Of a DNA stretch of 54,655 nucleotides, positions 44,604 through 52,873 are shown piece after piece. Made by a program: the position numbers and the translations under genes. Every line of letters begins with the position of its first letter. Position 1 is the first letter of the stretch. Source of the DNA: Candidatus Rokuibacteriota bacterium (lineage in GTDB: Bacteria > Methylomirabilota > Methylomirabilia > Rokubacteriales > CSP1-6); assembly GCA_016184365.1 (NCBI GenBank), contig JACPCW010000134.1:1-54655 (forward strand), given 5' to 3'. Under the pieces are notes generated by a model. That model saw nothing but the letters and a program-made list of their open reading frames with translations, was not told the origin of the DNA and did no database searches.

Positions 44604-47011
44604 CAGCTCACCCTCAGCTGCGCCACGGTCGCCCCGTGGCCGCCTTCGGCGGGCTCGCCGTCGCGGAACGATTCGACGAGCGGGTGAGCGGCGAGGAGAT
44701 CGCGCACCGCCTTGCGGAGCGCGCCGGTGCCCTTGCCGTGCACCACGCGCACCGTGCCGAGGCCGGCGAGGAACGCGTCGTCCAGGTACTTCTCGACGAT
44801 GTCGCGCGCTTCGTCCGTGGTCTTGCCGAGCAGCAACAGCTCGATGGGGACTGATCGTACTGGGGGCCCCGAGATGGCCCCCAGACCCCCAGCGCTCGGA
44901 GCGCCCCGGGGAACCCGTGGCGCTCCTCGACCTTCCGTTGCGGTGGTCGCCGGGATGACCCGGAGCGCGGCGACCGGCACACGCACCGTGACGGCGCCGG
45001 CGCGCAGCGTGGCGGCCGCGCCCGCGACGCTCACGACGTCGCCCTCGAGCCCGAGATGATCGGCGCGGACGCGGGCGCCCGGCACGATCGCCTCGCGCTC
45101 CGCCGTCGGCGCCGGTGCGGCGGGCGGCGCCACCGACAGAATCCGCGCCGCGACGTCGCGCAGCCGGCGGCGGCTGTCTTCGAGCGCGGGCTTCGTCCGG
45201 TTCTTCTTGAGCCGTTCCCACTCGGTGTTGATCGTGCGGCGGATCTCGGTGAGGAGCGTGGTCGCCTCGGTCTTGGCGCGCGCGACGATGTCGCGGGCCC
45301 GCGCCTCGGCGGCGGCCTCGCGCGCCTCGGCGGCCGCGAGCCGCGCCGCGGTTTCGCGCGCCGCCGCGTCCATCGTGCGCGCCGTCGCCGCTTCGCGCCG
45401 CGCGTGCTCGTCGAGCTGCGCGAGCAGATCGCTCATCCGCGCCGCGTCCTCCGACCGGTGGCCGCGCGCGCGCTCGATCAGCGCCTCGGGCAGCCCGAGC
45501 CGTCCGGCGATCGCGAGCGCATAGCTCTGGCCCGGGACGTCGTACCGCAGCCGGAAGGTCGGCGCGAGCCGCTCGGCGTCGAACTCGACCGACGCGTTAC
45601 GCGCGCGCGGATACGTGCTGGCGAACGTCTTGAGCGGCTCGAGGTGCGTGCTCGCGACGACGAGCGCCCCCGCGGCGTCCAGCGCCTCGAGGATCGCCCG
45701 GGCGAGCGCCGCGCCCTCGTCCGGGTCGGTGCCGGCGCCGAGCTCGTCGAGCAGCACGAGCGAGCGCGGCCCCGCTTCGGCGAGGACTTCGCGCGCCTGC
45801 TTGACGAAGGCCGAGAAGGTCGAGAGGTTCTCCGCGACGCTCTGGTCGTCGCCGATGATCGCGTGCAGCGATGCGAACGCGGGCAGCCGCGAGCCTGCGG
45901 CCGCGGGCACGTGGCATCCGGTCTGCGCCATCAGCGCGAGCAGCGCGAGGCTCTTGAGCGCGACGGTCTTGCCGCCGGCGTTCGGACCGGTGATGACGAG
46001 CAGCGGCCGATCGGCGTCGAGGATCAGATCCATCGGGACGACGGGCCGCGACGGGTCCTGCCACGCCTGCGCCACGAGCAGGGGATGCCGCGCGTCGCGA
46101 AGCGCGACGGTGCGGTCTTCGTCGATCACGGGCGCCGTCGCCTGCATCCGGTTGGCGAGGGTGGCGCGTGCGAAGACCCAGTCGAGCTCGCCGATCGCTT
46201 CCACCAGCACGTCGATGTCCGCGCGGTGCACTCGCACCGCGTCGGTCAGCTCGCCGAGGACGCGGGTGACTTCCTGCGATTCCTCGCGCTCGAGCTCCAC
46301 GAGCTCGTTGTTGGCGTCGACGAACTCCTCCGGCTCGACGAAGAGCGTCTGACCGCTCTGTGACCGGTCGTGCACGATGCCGCGCACGCGCCCGCGCGCC
46401 TCCGCGCGGACCGGCAGCACGTAACGGCCATGGCGCACGGTCACGAAGCGGTCGGCGAAGAGGCGGTCCGCCTCGCTCGTCGTCAGCTTGCGTTCGAACT
46501 CCTGCACGAGGCGCTTGCGACGCGTGCGAAGGTCGCGACGCACCTGGCCGAGACGCGTGCTGGCGTGATCCGTCACCGCTCCATCCTCGTCGAGCGCGTT
46601 GCCGAGCGCGTCGCGCAGGTCACGGAGGTTCGGCAGCGCATCCGTCAGCGTGGCGACCCGGGGGGCCGGATCACGCGCCACGCGGCCGTACGCGGACAGG
46701 CGGGGACCTGCGTCGAGCACGGGGAGCATCAGGACCAGCTCGGATCCATCCAGGACGGCGCCGCCCACGAGGGAGCGGTCGAGCACCGGTCGAACGTCAG
46801 GAACAAACTCCAAAGGCGGTGGCCCCGCGACGGAGTACGCGTCGCGAGCCTCCGCAGTCAATGCAATAGCCGCAGCAATCGTTGCAGGGTCAGTCGCGGG
46901 CTCGGCCGAGAGCGCTCGGTCCTTGCCCATCGGCGTGCGTGTCTCACGAGCGAGGAGGGCACGAAGCCCGTTCCATTCGACGCCCAGGCCCCCGATCCGG
47001 CCTGCCTCCAC
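44603..47011 (-). CDS. mutS2: MutS2-family ATPase/endonuclease with a repeat-derived insert
   Basis: 802 residues. Core domain, ATPase with Walker A GPNAGGKT at 342-349, signature STFSAFVKQAREVL and Walker B LVLLDELGAGTDP, a coiled-coil region (550-640), a KOW-like part and a C-terminal Smr domain (VRVVHGKGTGALRKAVRDLL). Residues about 694-717 (GAPRVPRGAPSAGGLGAISG) are encoded by repeat copy G, in the linker before Smr. The Smr LDLRG-type motif is LLLLG here, so its first acidic residue is missing, while HGKG is kept. MutS2 acts in recombination control or ribosome rescue. Confidence 0.93.
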   Translation of the reverse strand: MEAGRIGGLGVEWNGLRALLARETRTPMGKDRALSAEPATDPATIAAAIALTAEARDAYSVAGPPPLEFVPDVRPVLDRSLVGGAVLDGSELVLMLPVLDAGPRLSAYGRVARDPAPRVATLTDALPNLRDLRDALGNALDEDGAVTDHASTRLGQVRRDLRTRRKRLVQEFERKLTTSEADRLFADRFVTVRHGRYVLPVRAEARGRVRGIVHDRSQSGQTLFVEPEEFVDANNELVELEREESQEVTRVLGELTDAVRVHRADIDVLVEAIGELDWVFARATLANRMQATAPVIDEDRTVALRDARHPLLVAQAWQDPSRPVVPMDLILDADRPLLVITGPNAGGKTVALKSLALLALMAQTGCHVPAAAGSRLPAFASLHAIIGDDQSVAENLSTFSAFVKQAREVLAEAGPRSLVLLDELGAGTDPDEGAALARAILEALDAAGALVVASTHLEPLKTFASTYPRARNASVEFDAERLAPTFRLRYDVPGQSYALAIAGRLGLPEALIERARGHRSEDAARMSDLLAQLDEHARREAATARTMDAAARETAARLAAAEAREAAAEARARDIVARAKTEATTLLTEIRRTINTEWERLKKNRTKPALEDSRRRLRDVAARILSVAPPAAPAPTAEREAIVPGARVRADHLGLEGDVVSVAGAAATLRAGAVTVRVPVAALRVIPATTATEGRGAPRVPRGAPSAGGLGAISGPPVRSVPIELLLLGKTTDEARDIVEKYLDDAFLAGLGTVRVVHGKGTGALRKAVRDLLAAHPLVESFRDGEPAEGGHGATVAQLRVS
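44861..44930 (+). repeat. Double-hairpin repeat, copy G, inside mutS2
   Basis: Stem 1 GGGGGCC/GGCCCCC and stem 2 at 44899-44925 (GAGCGCCCCGGG / CCCGTGGCGCTC, loop GAA, one mismatch) are both preserved. It is antisense to mutS2 but leaves an open frame of about 24 codons in it. Confidence 0.9.
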
Positions 47012-47026
47012 GTGTCGCCCGACTGC

Positions 47027-47221
47027 TTAATCCGACATCCGCTCGCGGCGCTTGGCCTTTTTCCTCGCCGCCAGCGCCTTGCGCTTGCGGCGAACGCTCG
47101 GCTTCTCGTAGTGCTGCCGCTTCTTGAACTCGGACAGGAGCCCGGCCTTCTCGCACTGCTTCTTGAAGCGCTTGAGCGCGCTTTCGAAGGACTCGTCGGG
47201 CTCCACGATGACCTTGGTCAC
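47027..47221 (-). CDS. rpsU: Ribosomal protein bS21
   Basis: 64 residues from GTG 47221 (GGAGGGGG about 7 bases before it). [37 protein letters not shown] and the Arg/Lys-rich tail are typical. Small-subunit protein near the 16S 3' end. It heads the rpsU-mutS2-dnaG-rpoD run, a variant of the macromolecular-synthesis operon. Confidence 0.96.
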   Translation of the reverse strand: MTKVIVEPDESFESALKRFKKQCEKAGLLSEFKKRQHYEKPSVRRKRKALAARKKAKRRERMSD

Positions 47222-47266
47222 ACTCGTCCCCCTCCGCCGCAACCCGTTCGATGGATAAATATTGAC

Positions 47267-47295
47267 TATATACCATGCACCCCCCACCCCGGCAA
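47267..47295 (-). promoter_or_regulatory. Sigma-70 promoter of the rpsU operon
   Basis: On the minus strand TTGCCG (47290-47295), a 17-base spacer, then TATATA (47267-47272). The predicted start near 47260 gives a leader of about 40 bases to rpsU. Confidence 0.6.
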
Positions 47296-47385
47296 TCGGA
47301 GCCGGGAGCGGCTGGGGGCACGGTGATTCGCGGGGCGCCTGCTAGACTGCTCCGACCGGACCACCTGACCAGGGGACACGATACC

Positions 47386-47883
47386 GTGCCGACATCACCT
47401 GCGCCACCGATCGCCTCGATCCTCGTCTTCACGACGTGCTTCGTGTTCTGGGTGCTGCTGAGCGGGCACTTCGGCGCGCTGGAGCTCGGGCTCGGTGTGC
47501 TCGCCTCGGCGGCCGTGACGTACCTGAACCGCGACCTGGCGGCGCTCGGCGAGTTGCTTCGCCACACGCGCGCGTTCGTCGCGTACCTGCCGTGGCTCTT
47601 CCGCGAGATCGTCGTCGCCAACATCCAGGTCGTCAAGGTCGTCCTCGATCCGCGGCTGCCGATCGACCCCGTCGTCGGACGCTTCCAGACGGCGCTTCAG
47701 AGCGACCTGGCCATCACGACGCTCGGCAACTCGATCACGCTGACGCCCGGGACGATCACGCTCGACGTCGACGGGCGCGAGTTCGTCATCCACTCCCTGC
47801 TCGGCGCCGAGCCGATCGCCGCCTGCGCGGGCCCCATGGCGCGGCGGGTCGGTCGCGTCTTCGGCGAGGATCCGCAGACGTGA
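47386..47883 (+). CDS. mrpE: Mrp-type Na+/H+ antiporter subunit E
   Basis: 165 residues from GTG 47386. Two membrane helices (FTTCFVFWVLLSGHFGALELGLGVLASAAVTYL) and a cytosolic domain with the MrpE signature NSITLTPGTITLDV and FVIHSL. A TAGACT at 47343 may be its -10. First gene of a nine- or ten-gene operon whose members mostly overlap by 4 bases. Small scaffold subunit of the membrane complex. Confidence 0.93.
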   Translation: MPTSPAPPIASILVFTTCFVFWVLLSGHFGALELGLGVLASAAVTYLNRDLAALGELLRHTRAFVAYLPWLFREIVVANIQVVKVVLDPRLPIDPVVGRFQTALQSDLAITTLGNSITLTPGTITLDVDGREFVIHSLLGAEPIAACAGPMARRVGRVFGEDPQT

Positions 47884-48155
47884 CGCCCGGCACCCTGTTT
47901 CTGGTCGCCGTCCTCGGCCTGATGGCGCTCGTGCTCGTCTATCTCTACCGGGTCCTCGAAGGCCCGACGGTGTTCGACCGGATCCTCGGGCTGTCCGGAT
48001 TCGGAACGAAGACGACGATCGTGCTGCTGCTGGCCGGGGCGATGTACGAGCGCCTCGACATGTTCGTGGATCTCGCCCTCGCGTATGCGCTGCTGAGCTT
48101 CGTGGGCTCGCTGGCGGCGGCGCGCTACTTCGAGCGCGGCGGACAGCACCGGTGA
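47880..48155 (+). CDS. mrpF: Mrp-type antiporter subunit F
   Basis: 91 residues from GTG 47880, overlapping mrpE by 4 bases. Three helices with the conserved GPTVFDRILGLSGFGTKT segment between the first and second. Confidence 0.92.
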   Translation: MTPGTLFLVAVLGLMALVLVYLYRVLEGPTVFDRILGLSGFGTKTTIVLLLAGAMYERLDMFVDLALAYALLSFVGSLAAARYFERGGQHR

Positions 48156-48463
48156 CCGAGATCGTCGTGGCGGTCCTGCTCGGCGGCGGCCTGTTCTTCC
48201 ACGCCGTCGCGGCCCTCGGCGTCATCCGGATGCCGGACTTCTACACGCGGCTCCACGCGGTGAGCAAGGCGGAAACGCTCGGCGTGATGCTGACGCTCGC
48301 CGCGCTCATGGTGTGGTCGGGCTTCACGCTCACGACGGTGAAGGTGGGGTTCGTCGCGATCTTCCTGCTGATCGCCAACCCCACCTCGACGCACGCGATC
48401 GGACGCGCGGCGATGCGGACCGGCGTCAAGCCGTGGCTCCGCCCGCCGGACACGACGGAATGA
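48152..48463 (+). CDS. mrpG: Mrp-type antiporter subunit G
   Basis: 103 residues from GTG 48152. Three helices, with the MrpG hallmark GVIRMPDFYTRLHAVSKAETLG and later NPTSTHAIGRAA. 4-base overlaps on both sides. Confidence 0.93.
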   Translation: MTEIVVAVLLGGGLFFHAVAALGVIRMPDFYTRLHAVSKAETLGVMLTLAALMVWSGFTLTTVKVGFVAIFLLIANPTSTHAIGRAAMRTGVKPWLRPPDTTE

Positions 48464-48984
48464 GCGACGCCCTCGTCGCCGTGCTGCTCGGTCTGCTCCT
48501 GATCCTCGCCGTCGGCGCGGTGCGCGCGGCCGATCTGCTCGTCGCCGCCATCACCCTCGGCGTGTACGGCTTCGTCATGGCGCTGACGTGGGCCGCGATC
48601 GGCGCCGTCGACGTGTCGTTCACCGAGACGGTGGTGGGCGCCGGCGCGACCACGGTGTTCTTTCTCGCCGCGTTGCTGCGCACGTCCCGGCGCCGCTCGG
48701 CGGCGCCGGGACGCCTGCGCCTGGGCGCGCTGCTCCTCGTGACCGCCGTCGGGACGCTGCTCGTGGTGACGCTCCACGCGCTGCCGCCGCTCGGCGATCT
48801 CGCGGCCGCGCCGTCCGTCCACGTCTCGCCGCGGTACCTCGAAGGCACCCGCCCGGAAACCGGAACGCCGAACGCCGTGACGGCCGTCGTCGCCGACTAC
48901 CGCGGCTACGACACGCTGATGGAAACCGTCGTGATCTTCACCGCCGGCCTGGCGGGCTGGCTGCTCCTGACGCGCGAGCCATGA
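48460..48984 (+). CDS. MbhD/MbhE-like subunit (DUF4040 plus MrpA C-terminal-type domain)
   Basis: 174 residues. First half: DUF4040-type helices (AADLLVAAITLGVYGFVMAL, FTETVVGAGATTVFFLAALL). Second half: a helix, the segment HVSPRYLEGTRPETGTPNAVTAVVADYRGYDTLMETVVIFTAGLAGW, which in MrpA forms the C-terminal part and in MBH complexes the separate MbhE. Here it is a free-standing fusion, so the operon is of the MBH/short-MrpA kind. Confidence 0.85.
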   Translation: MSDALVAVLLGLLLILAVGAVRAADLLVAAITLGVYGFVMALTWAAIGAVDVSFTETVVGAGATTVFFLAALLRTSRRRSAAPGRLRLGALLLVTAVGTLLVVTLHALPPLGDLAAAPSVHVSPRYLEGTRPETGTPNAVTAVVADYRGYDTLMETVVIFTAGLAGWLLLTREP

Positions 48985-49415
48985 TCGAGCGCCACGACAG
49001 CACGATCGTGACGACGTTCGTCCGCCTGCTCGTGCCGCTCGCGCAGCTGTTCGCGCTCTACGTGCTGGTGCACGGGCACGAGAGTCCGGGCGGCGGGTTC
49101 CAGGCGGGCGTGATCCTCGCCGCGAGCTACATCGTGCTGGCGCTGGGGCTCGGTCGCGAGGCGCTCGACCGGCGCGTGAACGAGCGTCTCTGCCTCGCGC
49201 TGGCATCCGGCGGCGTGCTCATCTACGTGCTCACCGGGATCGTCGGGATGATGCTCGGCCGCGCGCTGCTCGACTACGCGGCCCTGCCACTGCCGGTCAC
49301 GCCGGCGCGCGCGCGGTTCTTCGGCATCCTCTTCGTCGAGACCGGCATCACGCTGGCGGTCGCCGGCACGCTGATCGTGCTGTTCTGCCGCCTCGGCGAT
49401 ACCGAGCGCGAATGA
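48981..49415 (+). CDS. mrpB: Mrp-type antiporter subunit B
   Basis: 144 residues, four helices: VRLLVPLAQLFALYVLVHGHESPGGGFQAGVI is the MnhB signature, followed by GVLIYVLTGIVGMML and a final FVETGITLAVAGTLIVLF. Overlaps both neighbours by 4 bases. Confidence 0.94.
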   Translation: MIERHDSTIVTTFVRLLVPLAQLFALYVLVHGHESPGGGFQAGVILAASYIVLALGLGREALDRRVNERLCLALASGGVLIYVLTGIVGMMLGRALLDYAALPLPVTPARARFFGILFVETGITLAVAGTLIVLFCRLGDTERE

Positions 49416-49777
49416 GCTACGCGTACTGGATCGCCGTCGCGCTTCTCATGCTCGGGCTCTACACGATGATCGTCCACCGCAACCTCTTCAAGAAGTTCGT
49501 CGGCATGACGATCTTCCAGACGGCGATCATCCTGTTCTTCCTGCTCGTCAGCATCAAGCGCGACGCCTCGATCCCGATCGTGCCGCCCGGTACCACGGCC
49601 GCCGCCGGCTTCATGAACCCGCTGCCGCACGCGCTCATGCTGACCGCCATCGTGGTCGCGGTGGCGACGGCGGGCGTGGCGTTCGCGATCCTGATCCGGC
49701 TCCATGCGGCCTACGGCTCGCTCGAGGAAGACGTGATCGGCGCGGCGACACCCGGCGACGGGACGCCGCCGCGATGA
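49412..49777 (+). CDS. mrpC: Mrp-type antiporter subunit C (NuoK-like)
   Basis: 121 residues, three helices in the NuoK fold: YWIAVALLMLGLYTMIVHRNLFKKFVG, FQTAIILFFLLVSI, NPLPHALMLTAIVVAVATAG with the conserved PLPHALMLTAIVV segment. 4-base overlaps on both sides. Confidence 0.94.
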   Translation: MSYAYWIAVALLMLGLYTMIVHRNLFKKFVGMTIFQTAIILFFLLVSIKRDASIPIVPPGTTAAAGFMNPLPHALMLTAIVVAVATAGVAFAILIRLHAAYGSLEEDVIGAATPGDGTPPR

Positions 49778-51213
49778 TCGAGCACCTGCCGGTCCTGCCG
49801 CTCGTCGTCGTGCTGATCGCGGCGCTGCTGCAGCCGATCATCGGGCTCCGCACGCCGCGGCTGGCGTGGCCGCTCGCCGTCGCGGCCGTCGGCGTCGCCG
49901 CCGGCCTGGCCGCCGTGAGCCTCGGCGTCGTCGTCGGGACCGGCACCATGCGGTACGCCGTCGGCGGCTGGGAGCCGCCGTGGGGCATCGAAGTCGTCCT
50001 CGACCGGCTGAGCGCGTTCGCCGAGACGGTGATTCTCGCCGTCGCGACGTTTGCGCTGCTCGCCGGCGGTCGCAGCGTCCGCGACCGCCACGTGCGCGGC
50101 GAGCCGGTGTACTACGCGCTCGCGCTCCTGCACCTGACGGGCCTGACCGGCATCGCCGTGAGCGGCGACCTGTTCAACGTCTTCGTGTTCCTCGAGGTCG
50201 CGTCGATCTCGAGCTACGCGCTCGTCGCGACCGGTGGCGGGCCGGCGCTGGCCGCGGCGTTCCGCTATCTCGTCCTCGGCACGATCGGCGCCTCGTTCTA
50301 TCTGCTCGGCGTCGGGCTGCTCTACGCCGTGACCGGCACGCTCAACATGGCGGACGTGGCGGCGCGCGTCCCGCTGATCGCCGGCTCGCCGCTCTTCGCC
50401 GGCGGTCTCGTCTTCATCGTCGCCGGGCTCGTGTTGAAGATGGGCGTCTTCCCGCTGCACGCGTGGCTCCCCGACGCGTACACGCATGCGCCGTCGCACG
50501 TCGTCGCGCTGCTGGCGCCCGTCGCCACGAAGGCCGCGGCCTATACGCTCGCGCGGACGTTTCTCTACGTCCTCGGCGCCGGGGAGCTGCCGATCGCGAC
50601 GCTCCTCGCGTGGACCGGCGCGGCGTCCGTGCTCGCCGGCGGCGTCATGGCGGTGCGCCAGGTCGAGCCGCGCCGGCTCCTCGCGTACTCGAGCATCAGC
50701 CAGCTCGGCTACATCGTGCTCGGCCTCGGGCTCGCGAACGCCGCCGCGCTGGCCGGCGCGTACCTCCACATCCTCAACCACGCCCTGATGAAGGCGATCC
50801 TGTTCATCGCGGTGGGCGCGGCATCGCGCGGCGTGGTCGGGCGAGCGGCGATCAGCTGGCGCATGCCGATCACCGCGACGTGCGCGGTCATCGCCAGCCT
50901 GTCGATGATCGGCGTCCCGCCGTTCGGCGGGTTCTTCTCGAAGTGGTACCTGCTCGAAGGCGCGCTGGCGTCCGGGCAGCCGCTCTTCGTGGCCGTCATC
51001 CTCGCCGGCACGCTCCTCGCCGTCGGCTACACGTATCGTCTGACCGAAGCCGTCTGGTTCGCCGACACCGCCGAGGTGCCGGGCGCGCGCCGCGAAGCGC
51101 CGGTGAGCGTGCTGACGAGCCTCGTCGTGCTGAGCGCGGCGAGCGTCATCGCCGGTCTGGCGAGCGCCGGCATCGTGGATGCCGTGCTCGCGCCGGCGGC
51201 GCCCGGCCGCTAG
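49774..51213 (+). CDS. mrpD: Mrp-type antiporter subunit D (NuoN/M-like)
   Basis: 479 residues, about 13 helices. Conserved antiporter residues: Glu in FVFLEVASISSYAL (TM5), Lys in GLVLKMGVFPLHAWLPDAYTHAP (TM7 with the half-helix HAWLPD), Lys in VATKAAAYTLARTF, and NHALMKAILF (TM12 Lys). It is the ion-translocating core subunit. Confidence 0.94.
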   Translation: MIEHLPVLPLVVVLIAALLQPIIGLRTPRLAWPLAVAAVGVAAGLAAVSLGVVVGTGTMRYAVGGWEPPWGIEVVLDRLSAFAETVILAVATFALLAGGRSVRDRHVRGEPVYYALALLHLTGLTGIAVSGDLFNVFVFLEVASISSYALVATGGGPALAAAFRYLVLGTIGASFYLLGVGLLYAVTGTLNMADVAARVPLIAGSPLFAGGLVFIVAGLVLKMGVFPLHAWLPDAYTHAPSHVVALLAPVATKAAAYTLARTFLYVLGAGELPIATLLAWTGAASVLAGGVMAVRQVEPRRLLAYSSISQLGYIVLGLGLANAAALAGAYLHILNHALMKAILFIAVGAASRGVVGRAAISWRMPITATCAVIASLSMIGVPPFGGFFSKWYLLEGALASGQPLFVAVILAGTLLAVGYTYRLTEAVWFADTAEVPGARREAPVSVLTSLVVLSAASVIAGLASAGIVDAVLAPAAPGR

Positions 51214-52685
51214 TGGACGCCGCCTCCTCGCTTCCGGGCTGGGCGCTGCTGCCGTCTGCGCTGGCCGTCACGCTGATCATCGTGTCGCGCCGCCGGCCCG
51301 TCGTGCGGGAAGCGTGGAGCATCGCGGCCGCCGTGACGCAGTCGGCGATCGTGATCGCGATGCTCCCCGCCGTCCTGGCGGGCGAGCGACTCGTGTGGCA
51401 GCCGTTCGCCATCGCGCCCTCGGTGCCGTTCCTCCTGCGCGTCGATCCGCTCGGCGCGCTCTTCGGCATGCTCGCGTCGACGCTCTGGATCGCCACGACC
51501 GTCTATTCGATCGGCTATACGCGCGCGCTCGCCGAGCACGCGCAGACGCGGTACTTCGCCGCGTTCGCGCTGTCGCTGTTCGCGGCCACCGGCGTCGCGC
51601 TCGCTGGCAATCTCCTCACGTTCTTCGTGTTCTTCGAGCTGCTCTCCGTGGCGACGTATCCGCTGGTCATCCATCGCGGAACGCCGGAAGCGGCGCGGGC
51701 TGGACGCATCTATCTCGCCTACACGCTCGGCGCGGGCGTGATGCTGCTCGGCGCGATCGTGTGGACCCACGCCGTCGCCGGCGGCCTCGACTTCGAGCCC
51801 GGCGGCATCCTGCCGGGCGGGCTCGCGCCCGGCGTGGTGTGGGGCTTGTTCGCGCTGTTCGTGCTGGGGACGGGCGTCAAGGCGGCGCTGGTGCCGCTGC
51901 ACACGTGGCTGCCGATCGCGATGATCGCGCCGACGCCGGTCAGCGCGCTGCTTCACGCCGTCGCCGTCGTCAAGGCGGGCGTCTTCGGCCTCGTGCGCGT
52001 CATCGGGTTCGTGTTCGGCGTCGAGGTGCTCCAGGACGTCGGGGCGGCGGCGGCGCTCGGCGCGATCGCCGCCGCGACGATCGTCCTCGGGTCGCTCGCC
52101 GCGCTCGTGCAGGACAACCTCAAGCGGCTGCTGGCGTTCTCGACCGTGAGCCAGCTGGCCTACATCCCGCTCGGCTTCGCGCTCGGCACGTTCGACGCGA
52201 TGGCGGGCGGCGTGCTCCACATCGCGAGCCACGCGTTCCTGAAGATCACGCTGTTCTTCTGCGCGGGCGCGATCCACGCGACCGCGCACGTCGACCGCGT
52301 CAGCGACCTCGGCGGGATGGGGCGCCGCATGCCGCTGACGATGGGCGCGTTCGCGGCGGCCGCGTTCATGCTCGCGGGGGTGCCGCCGGGCGCGGCGTTC
52401 GTCAGCAAGTGGCACCTGCTGCTCGGCGCCGTCGATGCGCGCGCGTGGTGGGCGCTCGTGGCGCTCCTCGCCAGCACCCTGCTGAATCTCGCGTACTTCA
52501 CGCCGATCGTCGTGCGCGCGTTCACGGGCCCCGCCGCGCCGGTGCAGGAGGCGCGGCCGGCGCTGCTCGTGCCGCTGCTCGCGACGGCGGCCGGCGGGCT
52601 GCTGCTCGGCCTGATGCCGGAGCGGTTCGGCCGGTTCCTCGTGCTCGCGCGCGCGGTGGCGGCGAGCGTGGTGCCCGGCGCGTGA
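51213..52685 (+). CDS. Second NuoL/NuoM-type antiporter subunit
   Basis: 490 residues from GTG 51213, whose G is the last base of the mrpD stop. TM5 Glu in FFVFFELLSVATYPLVIH, TM7 Lys in LGTGVKAALVPLHTWLPIAMIAPTPVSALLHAVAVVKAGVF, TM12 in HIASHAFLKITLFFCAG. The HTWLPxAMxAPTPVSALLHAxAVVKAG pattern is NuoL/M-like, unlike mrpD. May replace the long MrpA. Confidence 0.92.
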   Translation: MDAASSLPGWALLPSALAVTLIIVSRRRPVVREAWSIAAAVTQSAIVIAMLPAVLAGERLVWQPFAIAPSVPFLLRVDPLGALFGMLASTLWIATTVYSIGYTRALAEHAQTRYFAAFALSLFAATGVALAGNLLTFFVFFELLSVATYPLVIHRGTPEAARAGRIYLAYTLGAGVMLLGAIVWTHAVAGGLDFEPGGILPGGLAPGVVWGLFALFVLGTGVKAALVPLHTWLPIAMIAPTPVSALLHAVAVVKAGVFGLVRVIGFVFGVEVLQDVGAAAALGAIAAATIVLGSLAALVQDNLKRLLAFSTVSQLAYIPLGFALGTFDAMAGGVLHIASHAFLKITLFFCAGAIHATAHVDRVSDLGGMGRRMPLTMGAFAAAAFMLAGVPPGAAFVSKWHLLLGAVDARAWWALVALLASTLLNLAYFTPIVVRAFTGPAAPVQEARPALLVPLLATAAGGLLLGLMPERFGRFLVLARAVAASVVPGA

Positions 52686-52873
52686 CGGTCGTCGTCGCGC
52701 TCGCGATCGTCCTCGGCGTGCTCGTCGCGCTCGACGTGCGGCTGGCCGGCGACGCGCATCACGTGCCGGGGCTCGGGGCGATCATCGGCCTGATCGGCGC
52801 GGGGCTGCTGGTCGTCGTTGCCAGGCTGCTCGCGACGTGCGGCCTGCAGATCGGCGAGCCGCGCGATGACTGA
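52682..52873 (+). CDS. Small two-helix membrane protein of the antiporter operon
   Basis: 63 residues from GTG 52682: VTVVVALAIVLGVLVALDVRLAG, then LGAIIGLIGAGLLVVVARLL and a polar tail. Overlaps its neighbours by 4 and 8 bases, so it belongs to the operon. I do not know a family; an accessory subunit is likely. Confidence 0.7.
   Translation: MTVVVALAIVLGVLVALDVRLAGDAHHVPGLGAIIGLIGAGLLVVVARLLATCGLQIGEPRDD

Noticed and set aside
47276..47330. Further copy of the double-hairpin repeat
   Set aside because: C-run/G-run and a CCCCGGC...GCCGGG pairing are present, but the order and spacing do not match the family; too degenerate to count.
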